This document shows, piece after piece, positions 17,300-24,873 of a DNA stretch of 64,000 nucleotides. Position 1 is the first letter of the stretch. Each line of letters begins with the position of its first letter. Both the position numbers and the translations under genes were made by a program. The DNA is from JACJYC01 sp964558465 (lineage in GTDB: Bacteria; Bacteroidota; Bacteroidia; Chitinophagales; Saprospiraceae): the NCBI GenBank assembly GCA_964558465.1, contig CAZLEF010000003.1, positions 62,001 to 126,000 on the forward strand. Direction: 5' to 3'. Below the pieces are notes generated by a model that saw only the letters and a list, made by a program, of their open reading frames with translations, was not told the DNA's origin and made no database searches.

Positions 17300-17767
17300 A
17301 TGAAAACTTTCCCAAGGTGGTTACTGATCTTGCTTTTGGCGACGAACGCGTTGGGCGCCTTTTTTGGCGGTCTCTCGCTCATGTTTGACCCGACGGGCGC
17401 CGTCCTTCAAATGACAACGGAAGTATTGGAGGGTTCTCCTTTCCGGAATTTCTTTATTCCCGGCCTTTTGTTGTTTCTGTTTATCGGCGTTTTGCCATTT
17501 GTGGCGGCCCTGGGACTGATCTTCAAAGATCCGTGGATGCCCATGCCGAGCCTGCCTTTCTGGCGCGACCGGCACTGGGCATGGGTCTTGGCCTTTGCTT
17601 CCGGCGTGGGGCTGATGATCTGGATCGTGGTGCAAATGCTCATGATCGGTTATTGGGAGGAAATCGCATTTCAACCCCTGTATTTGGGTTTGGGCGTCAT
17701 GATCACCTTGCTGACCCTATTCCCCCCGGTACAACAACTCTACAAAAAACAAACACGATGGTCGTGA
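17300..17767 (+). CDS. Four-helix integral membrane protein, unknown function
   Basis: A 155-aa hydrophobic protein with about four membrane helices (starting MKTFPRWLLILLLATNALGA). No catalytic motif is seen. It starts 10 bases after the barrel gene and overlaps the glucokinase start by 10 bases, so the three are likely one transcript. No known role links it to glucokinase. Confidence 0.7.
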   Translation: MKTFPRWLLILLLATNALGAFFGGLSLMFDPTGAVLQMTTEVLEGSPFRNFFIPGLLLFLFIGVLPFVAALGLIFKDPWMPMPSLPFWRDRHWAWVLAFASGVGLMIWIVVQMLMIGYWEEIAFQPLYLGLGVMITLLTLFPPVQQLYKKQTRWS

Positions 17768-18795
17768 GTGCAAAAAGACAGATATCAATCGCTTTTCCAA
17801 ATAAGGCTAAATCCGCAGACGGTACGACCGTCCTGGCGGCGGACATCGGCGGGACCAAAACCAATCTGGCGCTGTTTAAAAAGGTGGGTTCCGAATTGAC
17901 CAAAGTCAGGTCGGCAAAGTTCCGTTCGGCGGATTACCATTCCTTTGGGGATATGGTCCGGCGGTTTCACGAACAGTCGGACCTGCCCCAAAGGATATCC
18001 ATCGGCATTGCAGGGCCGGTGTTGAATGAAAAAGCCAGCGCGACCAACCTGGGGTGGGGGATCGACCTTCCTGCACTGAAAACCGAACTGGGCATTGCCG
18101 ATATTTACCTCCTCAACGACCTGGAGGCGAACGCCTACGGGCTTGCCGCCCTTCAACCTGACGAATTCTGGACCCTCAACCCCGGCAACCCGGACATACC
18201 CGGCAACGCAGCCATTATTTCACCGGGCACCGGCCTGGGGGAAGCCGGTTTGTTTTGGGACGGCAGGGCGTACCACCCCTTTGCGACGGAAGGCGGGCAT
18301 GCCGATTTCAGCCCCCGTTCCGACCTGGATATTGAATTCCTTCAGTACCTCCAGCGACAATACGATCATGTGAGTTGGGAACGCGTCGTTTCCGGCATGG
18401 GCATTTATCATATTTTTAAATTCCTGCGCGACGTCAAAGGCCATTCCGTTCCAGGTGAACTGGCGGAAAAAATAGCTGTCGGCGACCCCGCCAAAGCCAT
18501 CGGCGAAGCCGCGCAAACGGACTGTTTTATTTGTGTGAACACCATCAACCTGTTCTTCAAATATCTGGCCATCGAAACCGCCAATATGGCCCTCAAGTTC
18601 AAAGCAACCGGAGGGATCTATATCGGCGGCGGCATTGTACCCAAGTTGCTGGAACTGTTGAAGAACAGCGACTTTTTTACCCATTTCAAACGCGCCGGCC
18701 GTCTGCAGGACCTGATGGAGTCCATCTCCGTAAAAGTGGTACTGAATCCGGAGACGGCGTTGCTGGGGGCGGCGTGGTATGGGGTGGGGTATTGA
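17758..18795 (+). CDS. glk: Glucokinase (ROK-related Glk type)
   Basis: A 345-aa cytoplasmic sugar kinase that phosphorylates glucose with ATP. The N-terminal phosphate loop LAADIGGTKTNLALF, SIGIAGPVLNEKA, LLNDLEANAYGL, SPGTGLGEAGLFW and the sugar-binding ATEGGHADFSPR are clear COG0837-type glucokinase motifs, and GGIYIGGGIVPK lies near the end. I used the ATG at 17758, which overlaps the preceding gene; the following 15 residues are not conserved, so the start could be a little downstream. Confidence 0.93.
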   Translation: MVVSAKRQISIAFPNKAKSADGTTVLAADIGGTKTNLALFKKVGSELTKVRSAKFRSADYHSFGDMVRRFHEQSDLPQRISIGIAGPVLNEKASATNLGWGIDLPALKTELGIADIYLLNDLEANAYGLAALQPDEFWTLNPGNPDIPGNAAIISPGTGLGEAGLFWDGRAYHPFATEGGHADFSPRSDLDIEFLQYLQRQYDHVSWERVVSGMGIYHIFKFLRDVKGHSVPGELAEKIAVGDPAKAIGEAAQTDCFICVNTINLFFKYLAIETANMALKFKATGGIYIGGGIVPKLLELLKNSDFFTHFKRAGRLQDLMESISVKVVLNPETALLGAAWYGVGY

Positions 18796-18800
18796 TTGGA

Positions 18801-18899
18801 TTGGTTCGATTGGCTTCGCCCGCCGAAGCTTTAGCGTAGGTGGGTTCGATTGAAACGTCAGCCCTCAAATCAACAAATCAACAAATCAACAAATCAACA
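18801..18899. repeat. Left member of an inverted repeat pair
   Basis: The core at 18801-18860 contains GGCTTCGCCCGCCGAAGC, itself a palindrome, then TTTAGCGTAGGTGGGTTCG and ATTGAAACGTCA. AAATCAACA tandem units follow. The reverse complement of this whole block appears at 20646-20809 with only a few differences. Confidence 0.85.
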
Positions 18900-18933
18900 G
18901 TTCCTCAATTATTAACCCTTAAAAAATACAATC

Positions 18934-19275
18934 ATGGCATGGAAATGGTATGAAATCAACGATTACAAAGCCTCTGTAGGGGGTGAACAAGGCAATTATT
19001 ATGGAAGTGTCCAGCTTTACGGCGATGGCTTCTACGCTTTGCTGACGTTTGCCAAATCGGGTGATCTGCCTGGCGCGACCGCGCCGACAACCTACGGGCA
19101 GCGCTTTTACGCCTTCCTGGATTTTCAGCAAATGCCGGTGATGGTCGACCTTTTGCGGAATGAAAAGCCGATCCGGTTCGGCTGGTATGAACAAAATCCC
19201 AATCATTTTCATTTGATGACCGGGGTTGAACATGTCGGGGAAGGCGATGGGGTGCTGGCGAGGGAGGGGGCTTGA
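18934..19275 (+). CDS. Small protein of unknown function
   Basis: A 113-aa protein starting MAWKWYEINDYKASVGGEQG. It is aromatic-rich and predicted all-beta (YYGSVQLYGDGFYALLTF, QRFYAFLDF), with no signal peptide or membrane helix. No family is recognised. It lies alone between the inverted repeat and the lipoprotein gene. Confidence 0.55.
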   Translation: MAWKWYEINDYKASVGGEQGNYYGSVQLYGDGFYALLTFAKSGDLPGATAPTTYGQRFYAFLDFQQMPVMVDLLRNEKPIRFGWYEQNPNHFHLMTGVEHVGEGDGVLAREGA

Positions 19276-19530
19276 GGGATTTCCCGAATCCTCCATACAA
19301 ACGCATCAAATCAACGCAGCGATTTTTTGGATGGATGATTGACGACCGCGCCACAGCGCGGTTGTTGATTTTTGATGGTTCGGGGTAAAAGCGACGTTTC
19401 GGTCTTTTGCCGGGGAGTGCGGGGTGATGACGGCTGTTACTTCATCTTCAAGAAAGAGATAAATGGTTTTCCAATTATTCCCTTTTAAAAAGATTAACTT
19501 TAAATTCCATCTCACAAAGTCTTTTTGATC

Positions 19531-19788
19531 ATGCGTAACCTGCGACAGATAACCGGTTTGATTATAATGGCATCCATGGGTTTCGTCGCCTGTAATTCGG
19601 GCAAAAACCAGCGACAGCACCTGGCGACCCGGTGCTGCAAGGAATGCCTGGAAGCATTTAATCAAAGCCCGGTGGCCGTCGGTCCGGAAGGGGCGAAATG
19701 CGGGTCTTTCGGCACGGGAAAGCCCCTGAGCGGCAGGTGCGCCAAATATTTTCAGAAAAACAAGAAGATGGTGGCGGATTGTGATTGA
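19531..19788 (+). CDS. Small Cys-rich lipoprotein, unknown function
   Basis: An 85-aa protein with a lipoprotein signal: MRNLRQITGLIIMASMGFVA followed by the lipobox Cys at residue 21 and NSGKN. The mature part has five more cysteines (TRCCKECLEAF, AKCGSF, RCAKYF, DCD), suggesting disulphides or metal binding after export to the envelope. Confidence 0.65.
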   Translation: MRNLRQITGLIIMASMGFVACNSGKNQRQHLATRCCKECLEAFNQSPVAVGPEGAKCGSFGTGKPLSGRCAKYFQKNKKMVADCD

Positions 19789-19872
19789 ATTGAGGATGCG
19801 AGGATACGAGGATGGGAGGATGGGAGGATGGGAGGATTCGCATCCTCAAATCCTCTGATCTTCGCATCCTCT

Positions 19873-20619
19873 TCAATCACCCGGATACCAATTCCGAAGC
19901 CGCACCTCAATGCCGCTGTTACCGGCGTTCACCAATGCCTTGAATTGCTCCACATCGCTCAATCCCCCTTGCCCGCGGTAATGGAACGGGTAGACGACCT
20001 TGGGCTTGAAAGCCAGCACTGCATCGGCGGCCTGTTCGACGGTCATGGTGAAAGGCTGGTTCATACACACGAAGGCGATGTCGATCTTTTGCAATTGGCG
20101 CATTTCCGGGATATCCTCCGTATCGCCGGAGATGTAGAGGCGTTGGCCGCCGAGGGTCAGCACATAACCGTTGCCCCGGCCTTTGGGGTGGCGGGATTCG
20201 GCGGTTTCGGGCAGGTTGTACATCGGCAGGGCTTCGATGCGGATCTTTTTCCATTTCGTTTTACCGCCGTTGGCCAGCGTAATGACATGGGCAAACCGAA
20301 TATCCTGGAGCAGATCGGCAACGGCTTTGGGCGCCACGAGGGTGGCTTTCGAAAGGTCGAGCCCCTGGAGCGTTTCCTTGTTCATATGGTCGCCGTGGAT
20401 ATCGGTGATGACCACCAGGTCGGGCGCCGGCAGCCCGGAGAATTTACCGGCGCCACCGTACGGGTCCACGTAAATCGTAACACCGTTCCACTGGAGCGCC
20501 ATTGTGGAATGGAGGATAGGGGTGAGGCGGATGCCGCCTTTTTTGGCGGGGAGCTGGTCCGTTTGCCCGTTGAGGGAAAAACACAATGCCGTTAGGGCGA
20601 TTAGAATTGGTTTATGCAT
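19873..20619 (-). CDS. MBL-fold metal-dependent hydrolase (UlaG-like)
   Basis: A 248-aa protein. A short signal-like N-terminus (MHKPILIALTALCFSLNGQ) precedes a beta-lactamase-fold domain with the metal motif DIHGDHMNKET and later ISGDTEDIPEM and YPFHYRGQGG. The pattern fits the UlaG-like branch of MBL-fold hydrolases. The substrate is unknown. The ATG at 20619 is used because upstream codons translate the TTGTTGATT tandem repeats. Confidence 0.85.
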   Translation of the reverse strand: MHKPILIALTALCFSLNGQTDQLPAKKGGIRLTPILHSTMALQWNGVTIYVDPYGGAGKFSGLPAPDLVVITDIHGDHMNKETLQGLDLSKATLVAPKAVADLLQDIRFAHVITLANGGKTKWKKIRIEALPMYNLPETAESRHPKGRGNGYVLTLGGQRLYISGDTEDIPEMRQLQKIDIAFVCMNQPFTMTVEQAADAVLAFKPKVVYPFHYRGQGGLSDVEQFKALVNAGNSGIEVRLRNWYPGD

Positions 20620-20645
20620 GGTTTTTTTTTGAGGAATCGAGGAAT

Positions 20646-20809
20646 TGTTGATTTGTTTATTCGTTGATTTGTTGATTTGTTGATTTGTTGATTTGTTGAT
20701 TTGTTGATTTGTTGATTTGAGGGTTGACGTTTCAATCGAACCCACCTACGCTAAAGCTTCGGCGGGCGAAGCCAATCGAACCAATCGAACCAATCGAACC
20801 AATCGCATC
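20646..20809. repeat. Right member of the inverted repeat pair, with 9-base tandem array
   Basis: Tandem TTGATTTGT units (about nine) occupy 20646-20720. The block 20725-20782 is the near-exact reverse complement of 18802-18860. AATCGAACC units follow to the end of the muramidase gene. The two members flank the unknown 113-aa gene, the lipoprotein gene and the MBL hydrolase gene. Confidence 0.85.
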
Positions 20810-21617
20810 AATTCTTATATTTCTCATAAGCCGCCGCCAGTTTCTCATCGTATTTATTTTTCCGGAACCCCGGGCCGTTGTATCCCCGAGCAAATTTTGC
20901 CCATTCCTTATTTCGCAATTCGTCGATCAGGCGGGCTACTTCCAGGAAACGGCCGAAAGCGTCGAGGTGGGCCCCCTCGTTTTCGTGCATCAGGGTTACA
21001 AATTCGGTGATGCTGGCATAACCCAGGGGTTTCCAATGTTTGCCCAGGATCTGGAAAAGGCCCCAGGAAGCGGATTCAAGGGCGGCATTTTCGTTGATCC
21101 GTTGGGCAGCGTCCAGGCGTTTGTATTCTTCCAGGCCGCCCTTATAAAAGGCGGAAGTTGCTTTTTTGAAAAGGATCGTTTCATTGCCGGCTGTATGCGC
21201 CTGTGGGTCTATTCCTGCCGCCTCCAGTTGCTGCCAGAAAATATGCCCTTCAAACAGGATCTTGGGTTTATCGCCGATAAAACCCGTACCGCCGGACTCC
21301 ACCTCGTTGACCGCCTTGACAGCGGCCAGTTCCAGGTTGAACTTAGTGGCCAGCGCCCGGAGGTCATTTTCCGAAAGAAACCTTTTGGAGATCTCTGCGA
21401 GCAGATCCGGTTTGAGGGAAAACAATTTCTGCCAGCCTTTCGGCCCCACGATCCCGTCGACGACCAACCCGTTTTCCGCCTGGAATTGTTTGACGATAGC
21501 TTCCGTTTTGGGGCCGAATCCGCCGTCTACCGCGATGGGGTAGCCGAGGGCTTGTAAAAAACGCTGGAGGGTCAGTACCGATTCTGTTTGGGAGGTTCCT
21601 TTTTTGATGGTTTCCAT
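20808..21617 (-). CDS. N-acetylmuramidase with peptidoglycan-binding domain
   Basis: A 269-aa protein. Residues about 14-70 are a PG_binding_1 domain (LQRFLQALGYPIAVDGGFG, IVGPKGWQKLF). The rest matches the N-acetylmuramidase family of phage-like endolysins (VESGGTGF with a likely catalytic Glu, ILFEGHIFW, ASWGLFQILG, KFARGYNGPGF). No signal peptide is seen, so export would need lysis, a holin or the injection system. It lies 2.6 kb upstream of the eCIS operon on the other strand. The start at 21617 follows from family length. Confidence 0.85.
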   Translation of the reverse strand: METIKKGTSQTESVLTLQRFLQALGYPIAVDGGFGPKTEAIVKQFQAENGLVVDGIVGPKGWQKLFSLKPDLLAEISKRFLSENDLRALATKFNLELAAVKAVNEVESGGTGFIGDKPKILFEGHIFWQQLEAAGIDPQAHTAGNETILFKKATSAFYKGGLEEYKRLDAAQRINENAALESASWGLFQILGKHWKPLGYASITEFVTLMHENEGAHLDAFGRFLEVARLIDELRNKEWAKFARGYNGPGFRKNKYDEKLAAAYEKYKN

Positions 21618-22005
21618 GGTGGAGGAGTTTGGTGAAGTTCGTTTAGTTGGGATGAATGATTCAGGTGCAAGATAGGGTTTTTGGTATAATGGTGGGAGGA
21701 TAAGACGGGGTGTATTTCCGGAATTGTACAGCAAATTTTTAACTTTAACGCATTCATGTTTGAAGAATAATATGTATATTTACAGTTTCTCAGTCTGAAA
21801 TCCATTATAATAAAACTATATAATAGTTTAGAACCATTAATCCAAAATCCGCATGCTGCCCCTGAGATCCCATATATCTTCCTCGCTCCGCCATTCTGCG
21901 CGGGATGTGACTGTTTCATTTCCAGTGAAGTTTTTAGGTGATCTGTACCGGCGATGGCAAATGCTGTTGTAAGGACTTGATACATCCCCCTAACTGCCAA
22001 AACAG
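21618..22005. other. Divergent intergenic region before the AraC gene
   Basis: No gene is supported here. It separates the muramidase gene (minus) from the AraC-type gene (plus), so both promoters must lie inside. It is AT-rich around 21735-21840 (for example AATAATATGTATATTTACAG). No exact TTTG-N19-TAnnTTTG promoter was found by eye. Confidence 0.5.
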
Positions 22006-22695
22006 ATGACCATGACCCCGAAGTTTGTCTTTTACGCAGTATTATTGTTGTACGATCATTTTCATTTCATTCACTGGGCTTTTGCAGGTGTCTTATTCAT
22101 GATTGGTTTATTGGTTTTTTACCAGTTCTATCAAATTCGCCGGCAGAATTTCAAATCCTACCCCTTCATTATCACGCTGGCTGAACTGGCATATTTCCTT
22201 TCGGATTTTGGGAAAAAATTGCACCCAGACAAAAGACGAAGTACCGCTTTTAAATCTTTGGAAAAGACTGAAGGCGCCGAGCCCCTGATTCCTGAGCCAG
22301 GGAACGACGAAAAACCAGCCCTGTTGATCAAATTGGATCGTTTGATCGACAGAGATTTGCGGCAAATCCAGTATGGAGAAGAAAAAGCGAATCTCTTCTG
22401 CGTGGCCAGATATGCCAGGGACTTGTGTATGAGCGAAAGTAACTTGTTTCTCCATGTCAGGAAAATGACGGGGGACAATACCCAAACCTATATCCTGAAC
22501 TACCGGTTGAACATCGCTCATCGATGGGCGACAAAAAACCAAAAACCATTTAATATCATAGCGGATGAACTGGGGTTCAGCAGCCCCGGACATTTGACAA
22601 AAGCCTTTAGAAAAGTATATGGATGCACACCCAACCAGGTGAGAAAAAAGAAAAATAAGATATTGGACAAGAATTCAAGATGGGTACAAAAATAG
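22006..22695 (+). CDS. Membrane-anchored AraC-type transcription factor
   Basis: A 229-aa protein. A hydrophobic segment near the N-terminus (FAGVLFMIGLLVFYQFY, about residues 26-45) suggests membrane anchoring. The C-terminal 100 residues are an AraC double helix-turn-helix (ARDLCMSESNLFLHVRKMTG, then IADELGFSSPGHLTKAFRKV, then GCTPNQVRK). Ligand and targets are unknown. It lies 78 bases before the LytTR gene and upstream of the eCIS operon. Confidence 0.85.
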   Translation: MTMTPKFVFYAVLLLYDHFHFIHWAFAGVLFMIGLLVFYQFYQIRRQNFKSYPFIITLAELAYFLSDFGKKLHPDKRRSTAFKSLEKTEGAEPLIPEPGNDEKPALLIKLDRLIDRDLRQIQYGEEKANLFCVARYARDLCMSESNLFLHVRKMTGDNTQTYILNYRLNIAHRWATKNQKPFNIIADELGFSSPGHLTKAFRKVYGCTPNQVRKKKNKILDKNSRWVQK

Positions 22696-22773
22696 TCACG
22701 CTGGGTGTAAAAGGAAGTGTCCGGACATCAGTTTATTTGAATATCCGTACAACCCATATAACCCTAAGTTACC

Positions 22774-23517
22774 ATGATCCATGCACTGCTTTTCGACCCA
22801 AAAAATGAGGACCAGCTCCCCCTGGAAGCAGGAATCCAAAAATACTGTCCTCAGGTCAGGATCGAAGGAAAGGCTGCCACAACCGAATCGGCCTTCCAGT
22901 TGATCGCCAATAAAAACCCGGATCTGCTTTTTGTGGACATCTCAAAACCCTGTGAAAAAATTTTTGATTTCCTGGACGATCTGTCGATGATGGGCATCGA
23001 TTTCATCATCGTGTCGCCGGAAAGGAACATTAATATTCAGGCCAATCATCTTTGCCCCAGCGGGTTTATTTTCAAACCCATCCGGAAGGACGATCTGATC
23101 TTTGTCGTGCAAAATGCCTATAATAAGATCATTCACAAAGGGGAGAACCAGATTAGCAAGACCCTCATCCGAACAATTGAAAATAAGATTGCCTACGACG
23201 ATATCATTGGCGTACCGACAATGGACGGCTTCGATTTTTTCAAAACCAGTGAAATTGTCCGGTGTGAAGGCATGCAAAAATGCACCCAGATCGTTACCGA
23301 AAAGAAGTCAAATATCATCAGTTCCTACAACCTGGGAGAATTCCGCAAGATCCTTGAACCCAAGGGTTTTTTCTCGCCGCATAAGTCTCACCTCATTAAT
23401 CTGAAGCATATCCGCCGGTACAACCGGGAGGGGTACATTTACCTTTCCGACGGAATGAAGGTACCGCTGGCCAGACGGAAAAAGGTGGAATTCCTGGAAG
23501 CGATCGTGCATATCTGA
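22774..23517 (+). CDS. LytTR-type response regulator with degenerate receiver
   Basis: A 247-aa protein. The receiver-like N-terminus (1-120) keeps the acceptor Asp at residue 55 (LLFVDISKP) and the Lys in FIFKPIRKDD, but the usual acidic pair is reduced to one Asp (LLFDPKNED). The C-terminal LytTR DNA-binding domain is clear (IVRCEGMQKCTQIV, PKGFFSPHKSHLINLKHI, YLSDGMKVPLARRKK). No partner kinase is adjacent. Its position directly upstream of the eCIS operon makes it a candidate regulator of that operon. Confidence 0.85.
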   Translation: MIHALLFDPKNEDQLPLEAGIQKYCPQVRIEGKAATTESAFQLIANKNPDLLFVDISKPCEKIFDFLDDLSMMGIDFIIVSPERNINIQANHLCPSGFIFKPIRKDDLIFVVQNAYNKIIHKGENQISKTLIRTIENKIAYDDIIGVPTMDGFDFFKTSEIVRCEGMQKCTQIVTEKKSNIISSYNLGEFRKILEPKGFFSPHKSHLINLKHIRRYNREGYIYLSDGMKVPLARRKKVEFLEAIVHI

Positions 23518-23575
23518 TATTTGATGAAGGTTTTGGTTGCGAATCCCACCTGCGAAATTATCCAATTATTCCTGA

Positions 23576-23614
23576 GGCAGTCAGGCCAATTTGTGCCGGC
23601 TGCCGTTTTTTTTT
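23576..23614 (+). terminator. Likely Rho-independent terminator after the LytTR gene
   Basis: GGCAG at 23576-23580 pairs with CTGCC at 23600-23604, with an inner GGC/GCC pair, followed by nine T residues at 23606-23614. It lies 58 bases past the LytTR stop. A second imperfect hairpin with A6/T6 arms is at 23630-23663. The remainder of the interval to 23849 holds no convincing gene and should contain the eCIS promoter. Confidence 0.55.
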
Positions 23615-23849
23615 GATCGGAATGGGCTGCCGGGAAAAAAGAACTACCGGCCTTTTTTGCCGGGATCAAAACCTGTTTTACCGTTCGTTCCCGAAAAATG
23701 CCTTTCGTTCCGGGATTCAGGCCGGGGTTCAGAACGGTCTTTGCTTTTGGTGGAATAAACGGGATCTTGCTGAAGATTCAAGTAATGAAAATCGAAGCAG
23801 ATTTTCACCGATAAACCAAATAAATGAAAGAGGTAATTAAATCGGTCAA

Positions 23850-24164
23850 ATGGATTCCGGGATCAAAAAAATTTACCTTTCAATTGAAAAAGCCGGATCA
23901 CGCTCAATTGATTATGAAAATGAGAATACCGATGTAATTGTACAATTTCAGAATGGAGATTTGTTTGCCGCTGCTTTTTTTACCTACAAAAATCTGGAAT
24001 CGCTCAGGGTGCAGCATCATGTTGACGGTGAGTTTTTAAACGGGAAGTACTTCTGGGCAGACAGAATGGTTTTTATTGAAAATTGTTATATAGAAACGGT
24101 TTGGGAAGTTGTATCGCATTTATTAGAAGAGGGCAATTTTAGCAGAATATTCAGAAAGTTATAA
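23850..24164 (+). CDS. Small protein of unknown function at the head of the eCIS operon
   Basis: A 104-aa acidic-leaning protein starting MDSGIKKIYLSIEKAGSRSI. Predicted mixed alpha/beta with no membrane helix or signal. Its features (VIVQFQNGDLFAAAFFTYKN, FWADRMVFIENCY) match no family I know. It precedes the DUF4255 gene by 79 bases and is on the same strand, so it may be the first eCIS gene. Confidence 0.6.
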   Translation: MDSGIKKIYLSIEKAGSRSIDYENENTDVIVQFQNGDLFAAAFFTYKNLESLRVQHHVDGEFLNGKYFWADRMVFIENCYIETVWEVVSHLLEEGNFSRIFRKL

Positions 24165-24243
24165 GAGCCCGTTTTATGATGGGGATATACAGCTTCCCAA
24201 CCCTTTATAAAGATTTTAACGCAGGCCGTAAATATAATCGGAG

Positions 24244-24864
24244 ATGATATTTGAAGCGCTGGGGCTTTTAAAAGATGAACTGGACTTTTTTATCCGGGAG
24301 CGGGATGACCCCGGCGGGACCGTCAAGTTTGTTGTATTGGGAAATATCGCTTTTCTGGAGGACAGCCAAAAGAGCAGTAAATTTGAAGAACGGGTGGTGA
24401 TCAGCCTGGTTAATGTAGAGGAAGAAAGCGCGCTGAAAAACAGTACATTCTACAGGAAACTGAATGGGGCCAAAGAGGTGAGCGTCATTAACCCGCCGGT
24501 TTTTTTAAACCTTTATTTACTATTCTCTTCCAATTTTCCGGATTACGACAATTCGTTGCGGCGACTTTCATATGTCATCGAATTTTTTCAAGGGAAAAAT
24601 ACCTTTTCCCTCAAAAATTCGCCGGCTTATGAGCAGGGCAACATTTTGAATGCCGACCAAAATGGAAGAGGGGCCGATTTCAGATTGATCCTGGACCTGT
24701 ACACCCTGACCTTTGAACAGATCAATCATTTATGGGGCTCCCTGGGCGGCAAACAAATACCTTTTGCCATGTATAAATGCAGGATGATTAAAATCTCTGA
24801 GAGCGGGGTTCAGCGTCAGGAACCGGTCATCGAGGAAGTTAACGGCCAGGAACAAACTGTTTAA
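24244..24864 (+). CDS. eCIS tail terminator/cap protein, DUF4255 (Pvc16-like)
   Basis: A 206-aa protein matching the DUF4255/Pvc16 N-terminal family: MIFEALGLLKDELDFFI, then VVISLVNVEEESALKN, then PPVFLNLYLLFSSNFPDYDN and LRRLSYVIEFFQGK. Members cap the distal end of the tube and sheath in eCIS particles. It begins the recognised structural gene order and is spaced 9 bases from the next gene. Confidence 0.88.
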   Translation: MIFEALGLLKDELDFFIRERDDPGGTVKFVVLGNIAFLEDSQKSSKFEERVVISLVNVEEESALKNSTFYRKLNGAKEVSVINPPVFLNLYLLFSSNFPDYDNSLRRLSYVIEFFQGKNTFSLKNSPAYEQGNILNADQNGRGADFRLILDLYTLTFEQINHLWGSLGGKQIPFAMYKCRMIKISESGVQRQEPVIEEVNGQEQTV

Positions 24865-24873
24865 TTTTATTAA

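Noticed and set aside
20646..20720. Regularly spaced repeats that could suggest a CRISPR array
   Set aside because: The 9-base units are directly adjacent with no unique spacers and no cas genes nearby.
23613..23840. A 75-codon frame between the LytTR gene and the eCIS
   Set aside because: It overlaps the likely terminator region and its sequence has no domain-like character or family pattern.
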